In this document: positions 32,774 through 42,185 of the stretch, in pieces | Layout: every line of letters begins with the position of its first letter | Numbering within the stretch: the stretch's first letter is position 1 | Assembly: GCA_036971615.1 (NCBI GenBank) | Contig: JAYKKR010000023.1 | Span: 496,001 to 560,000 of the forward strand | Direction of reading: 5' to 3' | DNA length: 64,000 nt | Source of the DNA: Amyloporia xantha | Taxonomy: Eukaryota; Basidiomycota; Agaricomycetes; Polyporales; Adustoporiaceae | Notes under the pieces: generated by a model | Seen by the model: the letters and a program-made list of their open reading frames with translations, nothing else | Database searches by the model: none | What the model was told of the DNA's origin: nothing | Made by a program: the position numbers and the translations under genes

Positions 32774-33345
32774 TGTCACGAGTTGACATCGAGCGTTTCT
32801 TCCTTTCTATATACGGACGATTTTCTCCTTTTACTCATCGTTATTTTCCCCTCTTATTCGAACGGTCATTCTACTGTACACATCGCAAGCCCCTTGTTCA
32901 TGGACTTAGACGCGTCGACCATTACAGGTCACATGTTTCCTTCCCACGGACTCCGTCCCGCCTTCCCTTTACGGACGTTTACTTAAGCACGGTGCCGGCC
33001 GACCTCGGGCCCCGCCGGGCTCCGCTCACGACATCACTTATGACTCATGATAGCCTGCTTACTCAGGCTGCGCACAGACCACCTGCGCACGGACCATGAA
33101 GATAGCCTGCCCTGAACTCTTGTAGTATATAAGTAGTACGCCTCTGCCTGGGGACTTCAGTTTCGACCTCTTGTCCCTAGGTAAGCCAAGCTTGCCTGTA
33201 CATACTTACCATTACTTACCTTTATTTAACTTGTCCCTAGCCTTAGACTCGAGCATAGCTCGTCATCGCTTCGGAAAGACCTAGTCGAACGCCCTCGGCC
33301 TTTTAGGTTTGTTCTTCCCCTGTCGCTTGACTCTAAGTCGCGACA
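32774..33345 (+). repeat. 3' LTR of Gypsy copy 2 (572 bp)
   Basis: It differs from its own 5' LTR by a 3-bp insertion (CTCATGATAGCC) and by ACGGACG in place of ACAAATG. Both differences are shared with the 3' LTR of copy 1. Confidence 0.95.
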
Positions 33346-35299
33346 GCCATGGCCTGAAGATTTGACTTCGTGTCCGCAAGTAATCTGAGTGCGGCAGCAT
33401 GTTCAGTGGTTTGCAGAAGCCTGTAACAGTGCAATTTTAGCGGACTCATTGGTATAAGAAGTCTGACACCTACATTTGCTCCAACTGCTGCAGTCTTCGT
33501 TGGACATCCGTTGTCCATATTGTGGCCTTTTTAGGTATCAGAGTGGTGCGCTTGTTCATCCAACATTGGCGAACATGGAACTTGCATAATAATAGTATCA
33601 AACGGGGCCATATTGACAATAAGGCTCCTCGCTCTTTCGTGTCAGTGTCGGTAATACTGGCGGCCGGTTCAAACCTTCGGGTGCCTTGCTTGCCCATCCA
33701 GTCACGCCAGGTCCCAAGAAGTTCAGTCAGTATGGCCGTGTTATATCCAGCATGCGTAGCTCGATTTCCCGTAGGCGCAGAGAAGAGGAAAAGAGCGACA
33801 GGTATCCCACGTCCACAATCATCGATTCCCATTGCAATCCAGAGCAGGAGGCGGGAGGTCGTAATCCCAAAAGTACCGTCAAGGACGAGCTGCTTCGCAT
33901 GCACCAATTGCCACGCAGCCTGCTTCATTTTGGGTGTACAGATACATACTTTGAACCTATCTTCTTTCTCCATTCTAGCCCGGTAGTAAAAAATAGCTTC
34001 ATGAATTTGAGGCTTGAAAAATTGGCTCGCAGGATCGAGCCAATTATCGATGTTATGTTCAGGTTTGATTGTAATGTCAATTTCGTATGCATTTTGCAAA
34101 TGCTGACGATACAAGCTGGTGAAGTCTTTGGGGAGGACCTCATAATGAAAGTTGGCACGGAGACGGTCGGTGGTGAGTTGATCGCGGTAGGCCCGCGCTG
34201 TGAAAAGCTCTGTGTTACGATGCTGTATTGCGGTGATCCTGTATTTCCAAGTAAACAATTACAATTCCTCATTGCTGATAATATTGTGAGGCCCCCTACC
34301 TTTGTCCCTGCTTCAGCTGATTTAGTGCGACTTCAACGACATGTGGATGTAGCGGAATCTGAGGAAAGCGGCTCATTGTCGTGGCTTCACAAGCAACATT
34401 GTGATATGGATATCCCGCAATATGATTGATCTCATTCTTCCCTTCGGAAAAGGTGACCTCGACGTGTGCAAGACATGCTGTGAAATCGTATGCCGCGCGA
34501 CGAGACCATTCGGACTTCAAACCAGTCAGTGAACTTTCACTCATTGTCCCAGCCTCAGAGGGCCTTTGTTTCTTCTTGCCCTTTTGTCGAGCTTCCGTAT
34601 TGTAACCACAGACACTTTCAATAAATTTATATATATAGTGTGACGGAAACATGAAGTACAGGTAGCTACCATTGAAACAAAACTTGCTTCTTCACCTCAC
34701 CTCTCTTCTGTGCCCAGCTTGTTGACCACACTCGTTTCCACTTGCTCTCCAGGTTTTTTGATGGGAAGGGATCCAGCTGATACTCATTGAGTTTTGCGAA
34801 CACTCGTTCCTGCGACTGACTCGAAGCTTCAAAGACAAACTTGGTGTCCTCACATCTTGTGTAGAACTTTTGGATAGCGTCGCGTTGCTCGTCGTTGTAG
34901 TACAGCCCTTTGATATTGACCTAATAACATTGATTCGGAGTGAGCCAATTGATCCATATTATACATAAATATTCACCTTTGCATGATGCCCGTGGCCGTC
35001 ATTCAGCAGGGTGCTCGCTTCATTCATAGCAGCACCCGGAGAAACAGGGATCGCCTACAAAAACAGCATGAAGATTCTTCCATGTAGAAAAATATTCTCA
35101 CTCACATTCAATAGCTTCCAGTCGGTCTCAGCAACGGTATTCATCTTCACACCATGCGCCTCGGAATCCTCGCAGAGGTGGAACAGCTTTGGCATATTCA
35201 CGGTTCAAGCGCATAGACACAAACCAGAAGGTGAGATTGTTCTTGTAAGCTGTGAGAATGTATGAGTCAAGGCCGCAATGAGAGCGCATATCATATCAC

Positions 35300-36840
35300 G
35301 CTCACAGATTGTGGCCGAGCTGACGACTACTTAGGCACATAGCCCGATTGTTTGACATGGAGCGCAAGCTAGCGCATTGCTGTCCTCATGGTCAGTTGTC
35401 AGCAATAGAAAAATGTGGCGGCTTCTCTTGAGGAATGAGGTATAGAATATTCTAATTCATTCTATGTTGGTTGTGAATCCGTAAGGATAACCACACGAGA
35501 CAAGAGAAACCGGTACCTGAATATGCTCAGACAGAAATGTGTTCACTGCAATCACTAGAATATGACATTGCTGTATGGATTGCGAAGTTATGATGCAGCA
35601 TGGCCATGTCGCCGTTGGAGCAGCATGCGATGACAAGACCCAATGCCGCTATGCTACTGCTCTCAGAATAGAGGCGCTGACGTCCAATGAAGTAAATACC
35701 CTTGGCATGGAGGAAAGAATGGGAAAAAAACCTGCCTTGTTTTCTGTGGTAAACCTCGTGGGCTCATAGGAATCAAAGGATGCCTCATGCATGAGGGGCA
35801 TATTGGTCAGTCGGGCTGTGCGAGGGAATGTGCTGGGCTGCGCGGAGCGCAGATACAAGTACAGAAGAGATCATCGTTGCCACATCATGCCATTGTGGAG
35901 CAGACAGACGAACGGAGGGCACGCGGTCAAGCAGGAATAGGAAACAGCGCAGCAACGAAAGAGGCAGGCGGCGGGAAGGAAGAAGAAGGGGGCAGGGTGG
36001 GGCTATTGACGCTGTCAGTCACGATTGGCAGGAAGGCGCCACCGGACTGTGCGGACCAGACTACCGTGCTTCCTTCTTCTTCTCATCACGCTTCTTTATC
36101 ACGTCATTCTTTGCGACGACTGCCTGCCCTATATATACTATCTGATATCCAAAATCTATTGGTATGCAAGCAAACCAAATAAAAGCTCTATAATCATCTG
36201 TAAACCTATTAACATCAGAAAACACAATATCCTTGTATGAATGACACTTTTAAGGAATCTTAATATACCCAAAAGTAATTCATGAAAATAAATTTCATCA
36301 GAAGTTTGAAGGACCAGCCATATATGCCACTATATGAGAAGTATGCATAAATCTTTCTTGAATCATCAAACAAATAGAACTAAATCATCTTTTCTGAGTC
36401 TTCCCAAACACTATTTGTGCATATAAAGAATTTGAGCATAGCATTTGATGCATATTATTTAAACCATTTATATACTATTTTATACCCTCTTCTGATCCTA
36501 ATGTAAATATATGTAAATTTTAAATGGAAAAACCCATGTATATATGGTAACTAGATTGAATGGTTGGAGCCTTACTGTACAGTGTAAGCCCTACATTGTA
36601 TTCTCAAGAATTACATCGAGACTGGGACACCTTTGTGAATTCATCATTGGCTTAGGTCCCAGACAGAGATAGATAGTATTGGCGAATTTTTACCTTCTCT
36701 CGTTGAACAAAGTGGTAGTTGTTGTAATCACCCTCGCTTTGTCTTTGTGATTGTAATCTTGCTTACGACTGTGGCCATTGAATGCGACCGAGTCTGCGCT
36801 TACAGTGATCCTATAGTCTTGGCTCTTCATCTACACAACA
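35300..36840. other. Intergenic region without a convincing gene
   Basis: Short frames at 35,575-35,769, 35,787-36,182 and overlapping ones carry no domain and overlap each other. 36,120-36,560 is strongly AT-rich. 36,640-36,840 precedes the CAC2-like ATG and would hold its promoter. I could not identify MULE terminal repeats here. Confidence 0.4.
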
Positions 36841-37149
36841 ATGCGCGTCCGCACATTGGAGATTCGCTGGCACGACAACAAACCCATCTCTACCTCGGAC
36901 TTTCAGCCTGTTCCATTCAAGAAAGCGCGTCCTGCGCAGGAGAAGCACTTCGCAACACAGTCGTATAGGCTCGCGACCGAAGTGGGTCCGTTCACCCACG
37001 GAAAGAGGTCAAGTCAACTTGAAGCAGTACTAGCAAAGGCGAACGCGGATGTTGAGCTCAATTACTTGAAGATAGAGAAGACTGATATCCAGAAGGTGAC
37101 CATTAACACAATCCAAAGATACTTTCCGAGACTGACATTGCCGTCGTGA
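36841..37149 (+). pseudogene. CAC2 (CAF-1 p60) 5' fragment
   Basis: The first 46 codons from MRVRTLEIRWHDNKPIST through DFQPVPFKKARPAQ and QSYRLAT match, from memory, the conserved start of the WD40 subunit of chromatin assembly factor 1, which deposits H3-H4 behind forks. After RLAT the sequence leaves the family (the expected GGEDNxVRLW does not follow) and runs 56 unrelated codons to a stop. Those codons overlap the antisense BRR2 fragment at about 37,126. This is a truncated 5' end fused to foreign sequence, so it is not functional as CAF-1. Confidence 0.7.
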
Positions 37150-37474
37150 TGGAACGAAAATGATCACGGGCTTGGTGGATGAGTGCTTGACAATTGCGAG
37201 GTAGGCTGGTTTGGATATAGCGATCATGAGCGACGGGAAATGGGGTATATTGAAACTCTGAAGGCGGATATCCATGTCGAGCGGATGTGCACTATAGCCT
37301 AGAGTTAGTTGCTGCCGCCAAATCACATACGCACATGACGAACCTTGGTGGGAAGTTAAGGATTGCATGAGACGGAGCCCCACTGTCCTCTCCCCGAAAC
37401 CCCTTGCTGATGCAAGCGAAACTCCGCACACAACAATACCAGTCTTGATCTCGGTTTGCGCAGACATATATCGT
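37126..37474 (-). pseudogene. BRR2 helicase fragment, part downstream of the Gypsy insertion
   Basis: On the minus strand the sequence starts MSAQTEIKTGIVVCGVSLA. After a probable intron it reads PLDMDIRLQSFNIPHFPSLM, SKPAYLAIVKHSS and KPVIIFVPSRRQC, typical of the Ski2-like/Brr2 helicase core. It continues the BRR2 fragment at 49,870-50,790: deleting the retroelement and one ACGA gives RTR followed by YMSAQTE in frame. Homology ends abruptly after PSRRQC near 37,126. Confidence 0.8.
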
Positions 37475-38962
37475 TGTAAGGCTTGGTGCTCCTCCCGCTG
37501 TGCGATAAGCACACCTGGAAGGAACAGATCAATGAGTCGAAGGGGAAGGGGAGTGAAGACGTTCGCAGCGTCTGGCACGGAGGATGAGCAAGAGAGAAAA
37601 GAATTGATTGAGCTAGAGACTCGTAGGTATATGGGGGATGCTCTATGTGTGCTATCCCAGTCAAGTCGCAGTCGCAGTCCTAAGTACGCAGTAGATATCC
37701 CGAATCGCAGTAAAATGGGTCAAGCCGCTTGCTCGCCCTCTCGTAGAAGTAAAACGCAGTGTAGCTCCGCTGAGCAATAAAACCCGGTCGCGTGAAAATC
37801 AAAGTCCCAGTCGCAGCTCGTACCAGATGGTAGATGCCCCTTCCGCCTCGTCCCCCTTCCTCATATATACCTCGTCCCGCGTGCGCTGCCACGTCACTTT
37901 CCCTCCCGCTTCCTCCCGCTACCTCCCGCTGCCTCCCCTCCGACTCTTCCCCTGACTTACTTATCCTCCTTCCGCGCTCTTCCCTCCCTTCGCCTCATTC
38001 GCCATGTCTGAGCCTGCCGAACCCACCGACCCCATCGGTTCCCTCCACGTCCGCCGCTACCTCCTCCTCGTAGACGTGCTTCGCGCTGAATGCGTTGTGG
38101 AGCCTTCATTCCGCCCTTCCGATCCGGCTGCTTGGCTTGCCTGGGCGCACGGAGTGCGCTGGCTCCTGGTTTGTCCACCTTCTCTTTCACTTCTCTTCCC
38201 TTCCCCTCACGTCCCGTCCCGCAGCGCCTTGCCTATGAGGCTCGAGCCCAAGCCATAGCCGCGGGAACCTCACGCTCCCTCCGCTCACTGCCTTCGTCAC
38301 CCTCCGCGAGCTCGTCCACTACATCGACTCGATCTTCCGCTCCTCCCTGAGCCATCGCGGTGCAGTCCCTTATCCTGGGATCGCCTGGAGCCCCGACGAG
38401 GTCCGCTCTAATGCGCAGCGGGACGAAGCTGGCACTCCGCCTCCCCTCCCGTTGTACACGGAAGAGGCCTTCTGGACCCCTCCCCGCGTCACCGAGGAAC
38501 GTACCGATGAGGCTTTGGAACGGCTCGAACTTATTGCCCGCCAGTTCTCGGACACTTTGGACCGTATGCGTCCCTATCCGCGGGCGTTCGAAGACTTAGA
38601 GCACTCGATCCGTGTCGCCGCTCATGCTCTGGGAGGGAGGGGAGGACGTCGGGAGGGAGGTCCCTCGCGGGCCCGTACCCCTGCGGAGGAGGATTTCCGT
38701 TACCACCGGGAGACTATTTATCGTCCCCCGCGCCACCGCTCGTTCTCTGACGTCGGCGGGGAAGGGCCCGACGCTCCCATCGACTTGTCGACCGTAGATT
38801 AGCGTTCCGTCCTGTAGTCGTTCCGTCCCGTAGTCGTTCCATTCGAATGCCATGCTTGCTTCCGCCGAGCTCCCTTGTCCCGCGTGACCACCTCTCCTTC
38901 GTTCCACTGTCTCGTCCTGCCCTACCGTCCGTTCATAGGGTAGCGCGTACCCATTCCTTACA
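37475..38962 (-). repeat. 3' LTR of the 12.4-kb element
   Basis: It is almost identical to 48,380-49,869. The differences I see are single-base length changes (GCCGCGGGAACC against GCCGCGGGGAACC, a CCCC/CCC run) and a 2-bp CG indel. It encloses a plus-strand gene copy (38,004-38,802). Confidence 0.95.
38004..38802 (+). pseudogene. LTR-borne antisense gene, frameshifted copy
   Basis: Exon 1 is 38,004-38,168 (55 codons, MSEPAEPTDPIGSLHVRRYL). An intron GTTTGT...CCGCAG follows, then exon 2 from 38,225. One G is missing in GCCGCGGGAACC near 38,262, so the frame breaks after AQAIAAG, although the downstream frame (38,452-38,802) remains open. The intact twin is at 48,911-49,709. Confidence 0.7.
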
Positions 38963-38973
38963 CCCCTACCCAC
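38963..38973 (-). promoter_or_regulatory. Polypurine tract of the 12.4-kb element
   Basis: The plus strand reads CCCCTACCCAC, i.e. GTGGGTAGGGG on the coding strand, directly abutting the 3' LTR. Confidence 0.6.
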
Positions 38974-39273
38974 TTAAATTCCGACCGTCCTCGGTCGGTC
39001 CGCCGTCCTAATCCCCGAGCAAATCCCCGAGCCTTCAGGTCGTCCGATCATCGCAGATGCACGCGATCGGGCCGCGATCGCGTCAAGATCGATAGCGCTG
39101 GGGCACGCGCCCACCTCGAGGCGCTCCTGCCGCGCATCCCGCTGCTCCCACAGAGGCTGCCAAACGAGGGAAACGGCACCCGCTGGTTCATCCCTAACGT
39201 CCTCCCTTCCCCTCCGACCTCGCCCTTTACCCCCACTCTCCCTTCCCGACCTCGACTCGCTCCCTCCACAACC

Positions 39274-41061
39274 ATGTCCGTCGACCTCACCAACCCCGCC
39301 GCTGCTCGCCGCTCCCTCCCTATCATCGAACAGCGCCTCGACACGCTACGCGGCGCGGAACCAGAGCTCGGCGACGACCCCTCGCCGCGGGACCTACAGG
39401 AGTGGCTACGGTGGGTGAACTCCTTGGGCCAGGCCTGGGTAAGTGGCTCGTTCGCGATTCCCGCCGCGCCGTCGCTCCCTAACCTTGACGTTCCTGCTAG
39501 GTGGCGCTGGCGGCGGCCCACGCAGTGGCCAGCCACGAAACCACGCCGCGCAGTGCCCCGGCCCTGGAGCTGCAAACCTGGCTCGCAGCCACGCGCGGCC
39601 GACTCATGGCCTACCGCGACGAATTCCCCGTCGCGGATCAGTACTACGACTCCCTCCTGCAGCGCCTCTCTCCCGCCCACAGCGCCACCTTCCTCGCCGG
39701 CACTCAAAACTTCACCTGGAATCGCCACTCGCGCACCCTCCACAACCTATGGCCCCCAGCCCCATTCCCTCCCACCGACGCCGATACGTCCGCCTCGGGG
39801 TCCCGCTACACCTCCCCGTCAGAAACGGATGAAGTAAGTCGCAACGCCTCTTCAGGCGGAAGCGTGCCGCTAACGCCGTCGACCGTGGAGTTGGACGATG
39901 ACGAAGGCGAAGATGAAGTAGAACCCTCGTCCGACCTCGCCCCGCCGTCCCCGCCGCCCCCGCGCACCGTGGGTGGGAAGAAGCGGCAGACGAAAGGTAG
40001 AACGGCCGCCCCGAAACCTCCCAAGGCCCCCCGCCTCTCTATCAAGGTTCCCCCTCGCCTCGCCACCGCCGCCAATGCCAAAAAGACTCTCGCTGATCGC
40101 CCGAACCGCGATCGGCGAGGTCCCATCGTATACCTCAACCACCCCCCGTGCGCGTACTGCACCAAGAAGGGGTATCGCTGCGCGGGAGACGGCACTCGCC
40201 GCCATGTTTGCGAGTCGTGCATGATCGCGCGGGCGAAGTGCACCATCCGCGACGATCCCCCCGCCAATCGTAAGTCCTTCCCCCGCTCTTCCTCCCGCAG
40301 GTACGTTTCATCGCACTTCCCCAGAGCACATCGAGTTCGTCGGCCCGCAATCTGACGAGGACGACGACGAGCCGCCATACCCTCCCGAATTCCCGCTCAC
40401 CAACTGCGCCCGTCCCGTCGTCCTCATCCCGCCCCGTCCGCGCGCCACCACTATCCGTCCACCCGCCGCCGCCCCTGCAGCCACGCCCGTCACTCCCCCT
40501 CCGCGTCCATCCGTACCCCCGTTCGAGATCCTTCCAGCCGCTGAGGAACCGTTGTTCCTTCCCGGGACCCCCGACCGCCCGATCTCCCCTCCATGGGTGC
40601 CCTCAAGTCTCCTTCCCGCCTTTTCTCCCCTTCCGCTCCATCCCCCTCCCGTCGTCATTCGCCGTCCTCGCAACCTCGACCTCCTGGACGTCGCCGCAGA
40701 GCCGCCGTGCGAGCCGCAGACCGAGCTCGAGATGTGGCTCGTCGCTCGGTTAGCGGCCACCACCGACTTCCTTTTCCAGATGGCCGATCGAGCGCGGGAC
40801 CTCGGGTACGCAGAGCAATTCGGGATCGCTGACTACCCCGACAACACGCTCGACCCCGCTCGCTCCGACAGCCCTGCCCCCGACTTCATCGAAGGGTCCT
40901 CTAGCGGCCCCGCTCCTCATCCGGCTCCCGACAGCGACGACGCCGTGGCTGAGCTCCTGGCCGCTGAGCTCGACTCCCCTACGCTGCCGCCGCTGTCGCC
41001 CACCGACGAGGACATGTTAGACCTCACCGGGGCGTCCAAAGGGAAAGGACGCGAAACGTAG
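39274..41061 (+). CDS. Antisense accessory gene 2 with Zn2Cys6-spaced cluster, about 560 aa
   Basis: Exon 1 is 39,274-39,438 (exactly 55 codons, MSVDLTNPAAARRSL to LGQAW). Exon 2 starts at 39,501 (VALAAAHAVASHET). An intron GTAAGTCCTT...CCCGCAG near 40,270-40,301 leads to the last exon, ending at 41,061 with SKGKGRET. The middle has an acidic stretch followed by a basic segment. A cysteine cluster follows at about 40,147-40,245 with spacing CX2CX6CX9CX2CX6C, from CAYCTKKGYRC to CESCMIARAKC. That spacing fits fungal binuclear zinc DNA-binding domains. The C-terminal half is proline-rich with an acidic tail (AVAELLAAELDSP), a layout resembling a transcription regulator. It is transcribed against pol and could regulate the element or its host. 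Function is inferred only. Confidence 0.65.
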
Positions 41062-41237
41062 CGCGGGCCTCCCCTGGGTTCGCGTAGTGTACGAAATGTA
41101 CTTTTATCTCGTAGTTGACGTAGTCGTCCGTCTGCCGTTGTATGCCGTCGATCTTGTATGTACGCGCCGCCCCCCGCCGTTGATCGGCTAAAATCAATGC
41201 ATGTCAGTTTACTCGTCCCGCAGCCCCCTTCCGCCCC

Positions 41238-42185
41238 GTGTGCCCCTGCCGCGTGCCCCATCGCGTTCTTCGTAGAAGCCGCCTCGCGGCAAGCGCGTGT
41301 TGCGCCCCTCGGTATAACTACCGCCGCCCATCCCCGATCTCACTGAGTTTCTTTCCCTCGCCCCTCTATCTTCGTACCCCGTCTCATGAGCGCGACGCCC
41401 CCGGTGTTTTCCCTGAGGAGGCCCGCGAAAGGTACCTGCAAGTCCTCTGTGACAACCCCATCCCCTCCGATCCGGCCGCACGCATCGCGTGGGTCCACGC
41501 CGTAGACACCGCCGAGGTACGTGCTCCCCCTTCCGCCCACACTATACGTTGTCCTCGAACCCCCGCCTAGGCCATCCTTCATTCCACGCTTCCGGAGGAC
41601 TACGACCCTTCGTCCCCGTCGGAGCCCGTCCCCGGGATCGATGTCCTTGCCCGCCGCGCTGTGGTGGACTCCTTCCGCCTGCGTTACCTACCGCATCCGC
41701 CGCCAGTCCCCATCCGCCTCACCGCGTTAGAACTCCAAAACGTCCAACTCCAAGCGCGCATCGACCAACTCGAACCCGCCCTCGCTCAGATCCTTCAAGT
41801 GCAAATGGACCCGCTGCGCTCTGACGTCATTGCCCGCGCCCTCGAGATCCTCGCGGAAGTAGATCACCGTTTGTCTCTCCAAGACACGGCCCTTTCTTCC
41901 GCGCTGGGTACGTCCATGTCCCTCCTTCGTGCCGAGGTCCACGCGCGCGCCCGGGATTCCTCGTCTGCCTTGCGTATCCTCCAAGACCAGGTCGCCCACG
42001 GATTCGACCGCGCCGCCTTCTCCCTCTCCACCCACAACACCGTAATCCAGTCCCTTCTCCGCCGCGTCCTCGCCCTGGAAGCCCGCTTCCCTTCCCCCGA
42101 CCCTCCTCCCGTTCCCTACTCTTCCCCCCCGTCGTCCGATCCTTCCTCCCCGCTCGATCCTTCCCCTTCCGTTTCCTCCCCATAA
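41238..42185 (+). CDS. Antisense accessory gene 3 with coiled coil
   Basis: Exon 1 ends at 41,516 after FPEEARERYLQVLC and SDPAARIAWVHAVDTAE. Its start is uncertain (first ATG in frame at 41,238). Exon 2 is 41,571-42,185. The exon 1 module resembles that of the LTR gene (PSDPAAWLAWAHGV) and the intron falls just after it. Exon 2 has a long amphipathic helix (LTALELQNVQLQARIDQLEP, then VDHRLSLQDTALSSALG) with repeated leucine spacing, followed by a Pro/Ser-rich tail. Such proteins usually oligomerise. The 3' end overlaps the end of pol (41,827 onward) tail to tail. Confidence 0.55.

Larger units (their letters stand above)
26480..33345 (+). mobile_element. Gypsy copy 2: chromodomain LTR retrotransposon, 6,866 bp
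   Basis: LTRs are at 26,480-27,048 and 32,774-33,345, with a perfect 5-bp target duplication GCCAT at 26,475-26,479 and 33,346-33,350. The LTR pair differs by four substitutions and a 3-bp indel. The element is inverted relative to copy 1, and the 2,634-bp gap between them forms the loop of a giant palindrome. Pol differs from copy 1 at about ten residues of 1,126. Gag carries a 2-bp loss near 28,540. Confidence 0.95.
24950..35195 (-). pseudogene. MULE-type transposase gene split by Gypsy copy 2
   Basis: The ATG at 35,195 begins MPKLFHLCEDSEAHGVK. Exons 35,195-35,106 and 35,054-34,977 are joined in phase 0, and the next starts at 34,920 (VNIKGLYYNDEQRDAIQKFY). Then come an N-terminal domain with DFTACLAHVEVTF...FPQIPLHPHVVEVAL (about 34,550-34,300) and the MULE catalytic domain (about 34,210-33,480). 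The latter shows LVLDGTFGITTSRLLLWIAM, a second acidic site near SITDTDTKERGAL, and CKFHVRQCW. After the retroelement the reading resumes at ADTQGHKAGA, then TTNHLESFNASLKYKHI. A SWIM finger follows, CTCPDWLHRGGACKHL (about 25,800-25,850). Removing 26,480-33,345 and one GCCAT joins QAMA to ADTQ in frame. The C-terminal part (to about 24,950) is less certain, and stops occur between segments, some explained by introns. Confidence 0.85.

Noticed and set aside
38360..38599. Alternative plus-strand frames inside the LTR
   Set aside because: They overlap the better supported LTR gene, whose exon lengths and splice sites agree with antisense gene 2.
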